11,835 nucleotides of DNA from Thioalkalivibrio sp. GTDB taxonomy: Bacteria > Pseudomonadota > Gammaproteobacteria > Ectothiorhodospirales > Ectothiorhodospiraceae. A model generated the notes under the pieces. It worked only from the letters and a program-made list of their open reading frames with translations, had not been told where the DNA came from and ran no database searches. Shown one piece after another: positions 1-6,617 of this stretch; the stretch's first letter is position 1; each line of letters begins with the position of its first letter. The stretch lies in contig SKNJ01000236.1 of assembly GCA_007120575.1 (NCBI GenBank), positions 1 to 11,835 of the forward strand, written 5' to 3'. The position numbers and the translations under genes are program-made.

Positions 1-59
1 AGGGGATTTTCCGAAGGAGTGCCGTATTGGGCAATACGGCCGACTGAGGAAAATTCCCT
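1..59. repeat. Two-tier inverted repeat (stem, internal loop, stem) at the left edge
   Basis: Bases 1-12 pair with 48-59 over 12 positions, with one G-T wobble. Inside them, 21-28 (gccgtatt) pairs perfectly with 33-40 (aatacggc) around the loop gggc. Bases 18-20 can also pair with 43-45. The folded unit is a long imperfect hairpin with an asymmetric internal loop. No T-run follows on either strand, so it is not a standard intrinsic terminator. It resembles a palindromic extragenic repeat or a mobile-element end. The outer arm starts at base 1, so it may extend beyond the window. Confidence 0.55.
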
Positions 60-109
60 GTGCGGCCAAGAGACCAGCGAGGGCGCGTGCAATTCATGAA
101 ATATCCGGG

Positions 110-281
110 CTAGGAGCCTGTGGGATTTGGGCGATCGTCGCGAGCGTGAGGCCGGAGAGTGAGGCGATTTTTCGGTCTTTCGAGGCGCATAGTGGGAACT
201 CTGTAACGAGAAAGAGCGGGAAAAGGGACCACTCTCCTGCCCACGCGCAGCAGATCAGTCCCAAGTCCGACAGACTCCTAG
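110..281. mobile_element. MITE-like element with 18-bp terminal inverted repeats flanked by CTAG
   Basis: Bases 114-131 (gagcctgtgggatttggg) and the reverse complement of 260-277 (gagtctgtcggacttggg) match at 15 of 18 positions. Both are bordered on the outside by CTAG (110-113 and 278-281). The element is about 164 bp and has no credible coding region, so it looks like a non-autonomous miniature element or an internally deleted insertion sequence. CTAG is its own reverse complement, so it could be a target duplication or part of the repeats. CTAG targets are known for IS5-family elements of the IS427 group, but no transposase is present to identify the family. An open frame crossing it (94-363, minus) is not protein-like. 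Confidence 0.7.
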
Positions 282-390
282 TCAGTGCCTCACCCTGTTG
301 GGGGTTGCAGGCGGGCTTTTCCCCGGCGGACTGGCCCGGCCCCCGGCCGATGGGGGCCACCAAGGCCCCGTCGCCCGGAGAACCGACTTC
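282..390 (-). other. Non-coding DNA downstream of the alpha-E gene, with alternative GC hairpins
   Basis: I see no gene here, nor in the whole stretch 1-390, which otherwise holds the left-edge repeat and the MITE. Just past the alpha-E stop codon two perfect hairpins compete for the same bases. 353-358 pairs with 364-369 (6 bp, loop accaa), and 338-344 pairs with 352-358 (7 bp, 7-base loop). They share 353-358 and cannot form together. Neither is followed by a T-run on the minus strand, so any transcription-ending role is weak. They could instead protect the mRNA 3' end. Confidence 0.4.
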
Positions 391-1338
391 CTACGCGGCC
401 TGCGCGGGGGCCGCCAGGAACCAGGTCTCGGCATTGGCTCCGTGGATATCGGCGACGTCCTGCTGCAACTGGTCAATAAACGCATGCAGGCCATCCTCGG
501 CAGTCAGTTCCTCGACGTTGGCGTTCATCGCGTGGCGGCGCGCCTGCAACGCCAAGCGCAGCGGCAACTCGTTGTTGGGAAGCTTCTCCAGCGCATCCTG
601 GACCTGGGTCAGGGCGTGGGTCACGGAACGGGGAAACGCAACGTTCTGGAGCAGGAACCGCACCACGTCCACGCCATTGATGCGTCTTTTCACATGCTGG
701 CGATACATCTGGAAGCCGCTCCCCGAGCGCAGGATGCTGGTCCACAACAGGCCCTCGTAGGGCTCCGGATCCTCGCCGTCCTTCTTCAACAGCTTGAGCG
801 CGCCCACATCCACCTGACGCGTGGCCATGTCCGCGCGCTCCAGGTTGCGCCCCAGACGGATGAAGTCGTAGGCGGCGTCATGGCTCATGGTCCCGGCCAG
901 CAAACCGGTCAGGGTCTGACAGCGCTGAATCACCTCGGACAGAAACTCGAAACGCCCGCGCTTGCCAATGCCCTGATCGATCCCGTCGCGCGCGAACAGA
1001 TACAGCTCGTTCATCACCTCCCAGGCCTCGGACGGCACCAGGTCGCGCGTCGTGCGCACATTCTCCCGCGCAGCGCGCAGGGAGTTCAGCACCGAGCTCG
1101 GATTGTCCGTGTCCGCCAGCAGGAATTTCACGCAGTTGCGTTCGTCATCGCGCTGATAATGGTTGTCGAACAGGGCCTCGTTGCCGGTCACCTCGACCAG
1201 ACCCTTCCAGGACAGCTGCACCGAGCGCGGCATGTCGAGCGCCAGCAGGTGAAAGGCCATGACCATGCGCGCGGTGTTCTCGGCGCGTTCGACGTAGCGC
1301 GCCATCCAGTACACGCGTTCTGCGACTCTCGAGAGCAT
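391..1338 (-). CDS. Alpha-E domain protein (DUF403), partner of circularly permuted ATP-grasp
   Basis: The 315-residue protein matches the alpha-E family (formerly DUF403, about 310-320 residues), predicted all-helical and soluble. Diagnostic stretches are RVAERVYWMARYVERAENTA at 4-23 and GRNLERADMATRQVDV near 163-178, with conserved Arg/Glu pairs of the kind proposed to form an active or binding surface. No signal peptide or membrane segment is seen. The ATG at 1336-1338 lies one base after the stop of the upstream ATP-grasp gene. A GAGGAG ribosome-binding site sits inside the end of that gene, so the two are translationally coupled. Comparative genomics (Iyer and colleagues) links the pair to peptide-bond formation and to transglutaminase-like peptidases. 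The biochemical role is unknown. Family assignment is firm; function is inference. Confidence 0.93.
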   Translation of the reverse strand: MLSRVAERVYWMARYVERAENTARMVMAFHLLALDMPRSVQLSWKGLVEVTGNEALFDNHYQRDDERNCVKFLLADTDNPSSVLNSLRAARENVRTTRDLVPSEAWEVMNELYLFARDGIDQGIGKRGRFEFLSEVIQRCQTLTGLLAGTMSHDAAYDFIRLGRNLERADMATRQVDVGALKLLKKDGEDPEPYEGLLWTSILRSGSGFQMYRQHVKRRINGVDVVRFLLQNVAFPRSVTHALTQVQDALEKLPNNELPLRLALQARRHAMNANVEELTAEDGLHAFIDQLQQDVADIHGANAETWFLAAPAQAA

Positions 1339-1339
1339 C

Positions 1340-2788
1340 TCAGTTCTCCTCGTCCACGATCCAGGTGTCCTTGCTGCCCCCGCCCTGCGAGGAGTTCACC
1401 ACCAGCGAGCCCTTGCGCATCGCCACGCGGGTCAGTCCGCCGGCGGTCACGTCGGTGCGCACCCCCTGCAGGACGAACGGGCGCAGATCCAGGTGCCGCG
1501 GCTCGATCTCGTCGCCGCACAACGTCGGCGCCACCGAAAGATCGAGCGTCGGCTGGGCAATGTAGTTGCGCGGGTCCTTCTTGATCAGCTGCGCAAACTC
1601 GGCGCGCTGCTTCTTGGTGGCGTGCGGGCCGACCAGCATGCCGTAGCCACCGGACTCGTTGGCCGGCTTGACCACCAGCTCGTCGAGGTGATCGAGCACG
1701 TAGGCACGGTCCTTCTCGTTGACGCAAAGATAGGTCGGTACATTGGGGATGATCGGTTCCTGATCCAGGTAGTAACGAATGATGTCCGGCACGTAGGCAT
1801 ACATCACCTTGTCGTCGGCCACGCCCGCGCCGGGCGCATTGGCGAGCCCCACGTTGCCCTTGCGCCAGGCACGCATCAGGCCGGGCACGCCCAGCATCGA
1901 ATCCGGGTTGAAGACCTCGGGATCCAGGAACTCGTCGTCGATGCGCCGGTAGATCACATCGACGCGCTCCAGGCCGTCGATGGTGCGCATGTAGACGCAG
2001 TCGTCGTCGCCGACCACCAGGTCCGCGCCCTCCACCAGCTCCGCGCCCATGCGCTGGGCGAGGAACGAGTGTTCGAAGTAAGCCGAGTTATAGATCCCCG
2101 GCGTCAGTACCGCGATTTCCGGGTAGTCCTGCGGGCGCGGCGAGATCGACGCCAGCATGTCGAACAGCTGGGTGGGATATTCATCCACCGGCAGGATGCT
2201 CGAGTTCTCGAACAGCTCCGGAAACACCCGCTTGGTGACCTGACGATTCTCCAGCATGTACGAGACGCCGGAGGGAACGCGCAGATTGTCCTCGAGTACG
2301 TAGAACTGCCCCGAGCCGTCGCGCACCAGGTCCGAGCCGCAGATATGCGCCCAGACACCCTGCGGCGGCTTGATACCGACGCACTGCTCGCGGAAATTCT
2401 TGGACTGGTTCAGGACGTAGCGCGGGATCACCTTGTCCTGGAAGATCCGCTGCTCGTTGTAGATATCGTCGATGAACAGATTCAGGGCATTCAGGCGCTG
2501 CTCCAGCCCGGCCGAGATCTGATCCCATTCCTTGCGCGCAATCACGCGCGGGATGATGTCGAACGGCCAGGCGCGGTCGATGTTCTCGCCTTCGGTATAG
2601 ACCGTGAAGCTGATACCCATTTCGAGGATCGCGCTGTCGGCGGCCTGCTTGCGGCTGTGGATCTCGCCCTCGTCCAGGGACGCCAGATATTCCGCCAGCG
2701 CCCGTGCCGGGCCACGCGGCTTGCCGGGCTTCTGGATCAATTCGTCGTAGAACGGGGCGGATTCGTAACGCTTCCAGTCGATGACCAT
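1340..2788 (-). CDS. Circularly permuted ATP-grasp type 2 protein (DUF404/DUF407), putative peptide ligase
   Basis: This 482-residue protein is full length for the CP_ATPgrasp_2 family. The permuted order is visible: a segment with VLEDNLRVPSGVSYMLENR (164-182) precedes the segment LVVKPANESGGYGMLVGP (371-388), a glycine-rich ATP-binding loop with a preceding lysine. The C-terminal block RPFVLQGVRTDVTAGGLTRV (436-455) and NSSQGGGSKDTW (465-476) is also characteristic. FIDDIYNEQRI (105-115) and ERVDVIYRRIDDEF (274-287) are further family signatures. ATP-grasp enzymes join a carboxylate to an amine through an acyl-phosphate; the substrate here is not known. ATG at 2786-2788 has AGAGGA eight bases upstream. 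It is the first gene of a two-gene operon with the alpha-E gene and is divergent from a small plus-strand gene. Confidence 0.93.
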   Translation of the reverse strand: MVIDWKRYESAPFYDELIQKPGKPRGPARALAEYLASLDEGEIHSRKQAADSAILEMGISFTVYTEGENIDRAWPFDIIPRVIARKEWDQISAGLEQRLNALNLFIDDIYNEQRIFQDKVIPRYVLNQSKNFREQCVGIKPPQGVWAHICGSDLVRDGSGQFYVLEDNLRVPSGVSYMLENRQVTKRVFPELFENSSILPVDEYPTQLFDMLASISPRPQDYPEIAVLTPGIYNSAYFEHSFLAQRMGAELVEGADLVVGDDDCVYMRTIDGLERVDVIYRRIDDEFLDPEVFNPDSMLGVPGLMRAWRKGNVGLANAPGAGVADDKVMYAYVPDIIRYYLDQEPIIPNVPTYLCVNEKDRAYVLDHLDELVVKPANESGGYGMLVGPHATKKQRAEFAQLIKKDPRNYIAQPTLDLSVAPTLCGDEIEPRHLDLRPFVLQGVRTDVTAGGLTRVAMRKGSLVVNSSQGGGSKDTWIVDEEN

Positions 2789-2899
2789 TCGTCGGATCCT
2801 CTGACGCGGAGATGGGGATGTTCTACAGTAACGCCTTTTGGCGACTGTCGACGCATCTGACTACAGGCCTTCGTCCACCCGACCCTGACCGAGGTTCCC
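2789..2899. promoter_or_regulatory. Divergent intergenic region
   Basis: These 111 bases separate the starts of the ATP-grasp gene (minus) and the small gene at 2900 (plus), so promoters for both should lie here. I see no convincing -35/-10 pair. Minus-strand TCGACA (five of six to TTGACA) lies upstream of TACTGT with only a 15-base spacer. Plus-strand TTGGCG has no good partner. A small perfect stem cgcc-tttt-ggcg lies between them. The promoter assignment follows from gene orientation only. Confidence 0.3.
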
Positions 2900-3178
2900 A
2901 TGTCCAACACCCTGGAACAGCGCCTGATCGAACTCTACCGCCACCCGACGATCCTGGGCTGCAACTGGCAGCCACGTCTGTTCTGGTATCCGGAGACGGA
3001 CGGCACGCCGTTTGGCGCATTACGAGTGGACGGCCGCGAACTGGAGGTCTTCCTCGCAACCATTCTGGGGGAGCCTTCGACCGAACAGGCCGGGCTGGAT
3101 GACGAGCAGGACGGACGCGGGCAATTCATCGCGGCCAATGCCCGCCGCCACGAGCTGCCATTGTTCACCCGCCGCTGA
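2900..3178 (+). CDS. Small hypothetical protein, 92 residues
   Basis: I do not recognise this protein. The case for a real gene is an ATG at 2900 with GAGG five bases upstream, a start just beyond a divergent promoter region, and codons strongly biased to C or G at the third position throughout, as in the neighbouring genes. It is the only gene on this strand. The product is hydrophilic, with no signal peptide, transmembrane segment or cysteine cluster (one Cys at residue 21). An N-terminal half rich in aromatic residues (CNWQPRLFWYPE at 21-32) precedes an acidic stretch (GLDDEQDGRG at 65-74) and a basic C-terminal end (ARRHELPLFTRR). The overlapping minus-strand frame (2935-3357) is a shadow that runs into a repeat. 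Being divergent from the ATP-grasp operon hints at, but does not show, a functional link. Confidence 0.6.
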   Translation: MSNTLEQRLIELYRHPTILGCNWQPRLFWYPETDGTPFGALRVDGRELEVFLATILGEPSTEQAGLDDEQDGRGQFIAANARRHELPLFTRR

Positions 3179-3199
3179 CTCAACATGGCGTTGTCGCAA

Positions 3200-3326
3200 G
3201 CACCGTCATTGCGAGGAGTGCAGCGACGTGGCGACCTCCATGGGCAGCCCTGACATCGATCCGTACGAAATGCGGGGGTTACGGACGGAGGTTGCTTCGT
3301 CGCTTCGCTCCTCGCAATGACGGTGC
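3200..3326. repeat. Long-armed inverted repeat of the 'gcgaggagcgaagcgac' dispersed-repeat type
   Basis: Bases 3200-3239 and the reverse complement of 3287-3326 match at 35 of 40 positions, around a 47-base centre. The right arm, read on the minus strand, contains the core cattgcgaggagcgaagc. This core is seen as a dispersed repeat in many unrelated bacterial genomes, where frames across it give RSEATKQ or PRNDGA peptides. The left arm is the more diverged copy. It sits between two convergent genes, a usual place for such elements, and could fold into a strong hairpin in either transcript. The intervening bases hold no gene. Confidence 0.8.
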
Positions 3327-3332
3327 ATGCAC

Positions 3333-3349
3333 GCGGGGCAGAGCCCCGC
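3333..3349. terminator. GC hairpin between convergent genes
   Basis: A perfect 7-bp stem (gcggggc / gccccgc) with the loop aga lies 12 bases past the methyltransferase stop codon. It is also downstream of the plus-strand gene. There is no T-run on either side, so it is at best a weak or factor-assisted bidirectional terminator, or a 3'-end-stabilising structure. Confidence 0.4.
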
Positions 3350-3361
3350 AACGCCAAGAGC

Positions 3362-3979
3362 TCAGGCGGGCTTGCGGAATTCGACCTGTTTCCAGTAGCC
3401 GAACAGGCTGGCGGGCGCCACCATGCAAGGCTCCTGCCCCGTTACACGCACGAAGTCGTCGAATTCCATATCCGGGCGGAAACCAACCGCCTTTGACAGC
3501 GGGCGCAGGCAACGCTCGAAGCCACGCAGCAGCCATTGCCGCGAAGCGAAGTGGTTGACCACCAGCAAGCGCCCGCCGGGACGACAGACCCGCCACATCT
3601 CGGCGAACAGGGCATCGGGGTTCGGGACCACGCTGGCGACGTACATCGCGACCACGGAATCGAAGCTGCTGTCGGCAAAGCCGAGGCACTCGGCGTCCAT
3701 CTCGCACAGCCCCGCCACGGCGGGCAGACCGCCGTCCAGACGCCCGCGCGCGACTTCCAGCATCTCGCGCGAGACGTCGATTCCGACCACCATGCAATCA
3801 TCCGGGTAGTCCGGCAGCGAGATACCGGTGCCCACGCCGACCTCCAGGATACGCTGCCCGGACAGCGGCGCCAGGGTTTCCTGCGCGCTCGCGCGCCCGG
3901 TGGCGAACACCCGGCCAAAGGTCGCATCGTAATGGCGGGCGTAGCGTCGGTAGCTCTTGCGGATGCTGACCAAATCCAT
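3362..3979 (-). CDS. pmtA: PmtA-like phosphatidylethanolamine N-methyltransferase (class I SAM-dependent)
   Basis: The 205-residue product is a Rossmann-fold methyltransferase. SAM-binding motif I is ILEVGVGTGISLP (44-56), the acidic end of strand 2 is VVGIDVSREML (64-74), and later motifs are SVVAMYVASVVPNP (108-121) and RVCRPGGRLLVVNHF (130-144). The N-terminal SYRRYARHYDATFG and the VVNHF and VAMYV stretches are typical of the Rhodobacter-type PmtA enzymes. These methylate phosphatidylethanolamine stepwise to phosphatidylcholine at the inner membrane face and are about 200 residues long. UbiE or other small-molecule methyltransferases share motif I but not this combination. ATG at 3977-3979 has only a weak GGGA nine bases upstream. 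It follows pnp by 58 bases on the same strand and may be partly co-transcribed with it. Substrate is inferred from similarity. Confidence 0.75.
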   Translation of the reverse strand: MDLVSIRKSYRRYARHYDATFGRVFATGRASAQETLAPLSGQRILEVGVGTGISLPDYPDDCMVVGIDVSREMLEVARGRLDGGLPAVAGLCEMDAECLGFADSSFDSVVAMYVASVVPNPDALFAEMWRVCRPGGRLLVVNHFASRQWLLRGFERCLRPLSKAVGFRPDMEFDDFVRVTGQEPCMVAPASLFGYWKQVEFRKPA

Positions 3980-4005
3980 GCCGATGCGTCCCGGGGCTTG
4001 AATGG

Positions 4006-4029
4006 GCGGGCACCCAAGGGAGCACCCGC
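4006..4029 (-). terminator. Stem-loop downstream of pnp
   Basis: Bases 4006-4013 and 4022-4029 form an 8-bp stem (two G-U pairs in the minus-strand RNA) with an 8-base loop, starting 9 bases past the pnp stop codon. No T-run follows, so termination would be partial. Read-through into the methyltransferase gene is plausible. Confidence 0.4.
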
Positions 4030-4037
4030 GGGGCGGA

Positions 4038-6125
4038 TTACGCCTCTGGTTCGACTGCCTTCATGCTCAGCCGGATACGGCCCTGCTTGTCCACCTCCAG
4101 CACCCGCACCGTGACCGAGTCGCCCTCGGACAGGAAGTCGCCGACGTTCTCGACCCGGTCGTCGGAGATCTGCGAGATATGCACCAGGCCGTCACGGCCC
4201 GGCAGGATGGACACGAACGCGCCGAAGTCCATGATCTTCGCAACCTTGCCGGTGTACTGGCGGCCTACTTCGATATCGGCCGTCAGTTCCTCGATACGGC
4301 GCTTGGCCTCCAGGCCGGCCGCGGCATCGGTGGAAGCGATGGTGACGGTACCGTCATCCTGGATGTCGATGGTGCTGCCGGTTTCCTCGGTCAGCATGCG
4401 GATAGTCGCGCCACCCTTGCCGATCACGTCACGAATCTTGTCCGGATTGATCTTGATGGTGAGGAAACGCGGCGCATGCGCGGACATCTCCTCGCGATGC
4501 GAGGCAAGCTCCTCGTTCATGCAACCGAGGATGTGCAGCCGACCCTCGCGGGCCTGCTCCAGTGCCTTCTCCATGATCTCGCGGGTAATCCCGTCGATCT
4601 TGATATCCATCTGCAACGCGGTCACGCCGTCATTCGTCCCGGCGACCTTGAAGTCCATATCGCCCAGGTGATCCTCGTCGCCGAGGATGTCGGACAGCAC
4701 GGCAAAGCGGTCGTCTTCCTTGATCAGTCCCATGGCGATGCCCGCCACCGGGGCTTTCAGGGGCACGCCGGCATCCATCAGTGCCAGCGAGGTGCCGCAG
4801 ACCGATGCCATCGAGCTGGAACCGTTGGACTCGGTGATCTCGGAGACCACGCGGACCACGTAGGGGAAGTCTCCCTGGTCCGGCATCACTGCCTGAACAC
4901 CGCGCTTGGCCAGTCGGCCGTGCCCGATCTCGCGACGCTTGGGCGTGCCGACGAATCCGGTTTCGCCGGTGCAGTAGGGCGGAAAATTGTAGTGCAGCAT
5001 GAAACGGTCGCGGCGCTCGCCTTCCAGCGCATCGATGACCTGCGCGTCGCGGTCAGTGCCCAGCGTGGCGACCACCAACGCCTGTGTCTCGCCGCGGGTG
5101 AACACCGCGGAGCCGTGGGCACGCGGCAGCACGCCAGTCTGTACGGTAATCGGACGCACGGTGCGGGTATCGCGCCCGTCGATCCGCGGATTCCCGTCAA
5201 GGATGTGGTCCCGCACCAGGCGGTATTCGAGATCGTGGAACGCGGTCTTTATGTCATCCGCGCCGGGCCCGGATTCGTCGTTGGTCGCCAGGGCCTCGAC
5301 CGCCTTGCCCCGCAGTTCGCCGATGCGCTGCGTACGCGCCTGCTTCTCCGCAATCTGGTAGGCCTCCACCAGTTCGTTGCCGACCACACCCCGGACCTGA
5401 TCCTCCAGCGATTCGATCGTCGCTGGCGGCTGCCAGTCCCATGCGGGTTTGCCGGCCTCGGCGGCCAGTTCCTTGATGGCCTGGATCGCCGCCTGCATCT
5501 GCTCGTGACCGAACATCACCGCGCCCAGCATGGTCTCCTCGGAGAGCTGGTTGGCCTCGGATTCGACCATCAGCACGGCGTTCTCGGTACCGGCCACGAC
5601 CAGATCCAGATCGGATTCGTCCAGTGCACTGTAGGTCGGATTCAGCAGGTATTCACCGGCGCGATAACCGACCCGCGCCGCACCGATCGGGCCGGCGAAC
5701 GGCACGCCGGAGAGCGCAAGTGCTGCCGAGGTTCCCAGCATCGCGGGGATATCCGGATCCACCTCGGGATTGATCGACATGACCGTGGCCACGACCTGGG
5801 TCTCGTTCCTGAAACCCTCGGGGAACAGCGGGCGAATCGGACGGTCGATCAGACGGCAAGTCAGCGTCTCTTTCTCGTTCGGACGCCCCTCGCGCTTGAA
5901 GAACCCGCCCGGGATCTTGCCGGCGGCGTAGGTCCGTTCCTGGTAGTTCACAGTCAGCGGGAAGAAGTCGCGACCCGGCTCGGCGTCCTTGCGGGCCACC
6001 ACGGTGACCAGCACCACGGTCTCGGCCATGTTGACGAGGACGGCGCCACTGGCCTGGCGGGCGATATCACCGGTCTCGAAGGTGACGGTGTGGTTTCCGT
6101 ACTGGAACGACTTCTTGTATGACAC
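4038..6125 (-). CDS. pnp: Polyribonucleotide nucleotidyltransferase (PNPase)
   Basis: PNPase degrades RNA 3' to 5' with phosphate, releasing nucleoside diphosphates. It is a cytoplasmic trimer that joins RNase E in the degradosome. At 695 residues it is full length. The order is: first RNase PH domain (about 12-145), helical linker domain (about 150-310), second RNase PH domain (about 320-540), KH domain with GKGG at 569-572, and S1 domain at 621-690. The active-site segment [13 protein letters not shown] (482-494) has the expected Asp485, Asp491 and Lys493, equivalent to E. coli D486, D492 and K494. The start is GTG, giving [10 protein letters not shown], which fits the family N-terminus; only a weak GGGA/GAGA site lies upstream. 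It follows rpsO across a structured 110-base leader, where E. coli PNPase and RNase III autoregulate. Confidence 0.98.
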   Translation of the reverse strand: MSYKKSFQYGNHTVTFETGDIARQASGAVLVNMAETVVLVTVVARKDAEPGRDFFPLTVNYQERTYAAGKIPGGFFKREGRPNEKETLTCRLIDRPIRPLFPEGFRNETQVVATVMSINPEVDPDIPAMLGTSAALALSGVPFAGPIGAARVGYRAGEYLLNPTYSALDESDLDLVVAGTENAVLMVESEANQLSEETMLGAVMFGHEQMQAAIQAIKELAAEAGKPAWDWQPPATIESLEDQVRGVVGNELVEAYQIAEKQARTQRIGELRGKAVEALATNDESGPGADDIKTAFHDLEYRLVRDHILDGNPRIDGRDTRTVRPITVQTGVLPRAHGSAVFTRGETQALVVATLGTDRDAQVIDALEGERRDRFMLHYNFPPYCTGETGFVGTPKRREIGHGRLAKRGVQAVMPDQGDFPYVVRVVSEITESNGSSSMASVCGTSLALMDAGVPLKAPVAGIAMGLIKEDDRFAVLSDILGDEDHLGDMDFKVAGTNDGVTALQMDIKIDGITREIMEKALEQAREGRLHILGCMNEELASHREEMSAHAPRFLTIKINPDKIRDVIGKGGATIRMLTEETGSTIDIQDDGTVTIASTDAAAGLEAKRRIEELTADIEVGRQYTGKVAKIMDFGAFVSILPGRDGLVHISQISDDRVENVGDFLSEGDSVTVRVLEVDKQGRIRLSMKAVEPEA

Positions 6126-6159
6126 GTTTCTCTATCCCGTTTCGCGTTGCACTCGATCC

Positions 6160-6184
6160 GGATCCCCGGTTCCCGGCGGGATCC
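6160..6184 (-). promoter_or_regulatory. Second hairpin in the pnp leader
   Basis: ggatccc (6160-6166) pairs with gggatcc (6178-6184), with possible extra pairs inside the 11-base loop. It lies between the rpsO terminator hairpin and the pnp start. Together they give two consecutive stems, like the RNase III-cleaved double stem-loop in the E. coli pnp leader. That function here is inferred from position and shape only. Confidence 0.4.
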
Positions 6185-6194
6185 CGTGAAGCAA

Positions 6195-6224
6195 ACAGGC
6201 CCGCGCCATAGGGCGCGGGCCTGT
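6195..6224 (-). terminator. rpsO terminator / pnp leader hairpin
   Basis: A perfect 13-bp GC-rich stem (6195-6207 with 6212-6224) has a 4-base loop. It begins 11 bases after the rpsO stop codon and is followed on the minus strand by TTTGCTTC. The position matches the E. coli t1 terminator after rpsO. The short T-run suggests partial termination, allowing some read-through into pnp. Confidence 0.8.
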
Positions 6225-6235
6225 GGAGGCGGCCG

Positions 6236-6505
6236 CTAGCGGCGCAGCCCCAGTTCCTGAACCAGGGCCTGGTACCGATCCTGGTCATTGCGCTTGAGGT
6301 AGGTCAGCAGCTTGCGGCGCTGGCTAACCATCTTCAGCAACCCGCGGCGCGAGTGATGATCCTGCTTGTGCTTGTCGAAGTGCCCCATCAGATGCTGGAT
6401 GCGGGCCGTCAGCAGTGCGACCTGGACCTCCGGCGAACCGGTGTCGTTGGCATCGCGCTTGTGCTTCTCGACGATGGCCGATTTTTCTTCGGTAGTGAGC
6501 GACAT
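6236..6505 (-). CDS. rpsO: 30S ribosomal protein S15
   Basis: The 89-residue product is exactly the usual S15 length. S15 binds the central domain of 16S rRNA at the h20-h21-h22 junction early in assembly and contacts 23S rRNA across the subunit bridge. Visible family stretches are [21 protein letters not shown] (22-42, only its pattern given), [18 protein letters not shown] (50-67) and the C-terminal [16 protein letters not shown] at 6503-6505 is preceded by AGGAGT about nine bases upstream. It has its own likely promoter directly downstream of truB and a strong hairpin after its stop. In E. coli, S15 represses its own translation by binding a leader pseudoknot; whether this leader does so is not evident. 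Confidence 0.98.
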   Translation of the reverse strand: MSLTTEEKSAIVEKHKRDANDTGSPEVQVALLTARIQHLMGHFDKHKQDHHSRRGLLKMVSQRRKLLTYLKRNDQDRYQALVQELGLRR

Positions 6506-6569
6506 GAAAACCTGACTCCTGAAATTTCTGAACCGTTAACCGACCAGTGGCGCTGGCGATAGGCGGGCA

Positions 6570-6597
6570 ATCTTAGCACGACGCATGACGCGGTGAA
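6570..6597 (-). promoter_or_regulatory. Likely sigma-70 promoter for rpsO (extended -10)
   Basis: On the minus strand, TTCACC (6592-6597; four of six to TTGACA) is followed after 16 bases by TAAGAT (6570-6575; five of six to TATAAT). TG is placed correctly just before it, giving the extended -10 TGCTAAGAT. This would start transcription about 58 bases upstream of rpsO, just past the truB stop. The position matches the known rpsO promoter in E. coli. Confidence 0.65.
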
Positions 6598-6617
6598 CAG
6601 GAACGAACGGCATCCCT

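Noticed and set aside
1..59. Integron attC site
   Set aside because: The ends lack the RYYYAAC / GTTRRRY core sites expected of attC.
94..363. 89-codon minus-strand frame across the MITE
   Set aside because: It runs through both terminal inverted repeats of the element and into flanking DNA, so it is not a unit of protein evolution. No ribosome-binding site was seen.
1493..2860. 455-codon plus-strand frame opposite the ATP-grasp gene
   Set aside because: Shadow of a confidently assigned family member; His/Arg/Asp-rich translation.
3200..3326. CRISPR array or tRNA in the repeat-rich convergent spacer
   Set aside because: There are only two arms, in inverted rather than direct orientation, and no cloverleaf or T-loop consensus.
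4002..6122. 706-codon open frame on the plus strand opposite pnp
   Set aside because: It is the mirror of a certain PNPase gene in high-GC DNA. The translation is His/Gly/Arg-rich and unlike any family I know, and it has no ribosome-binding site.
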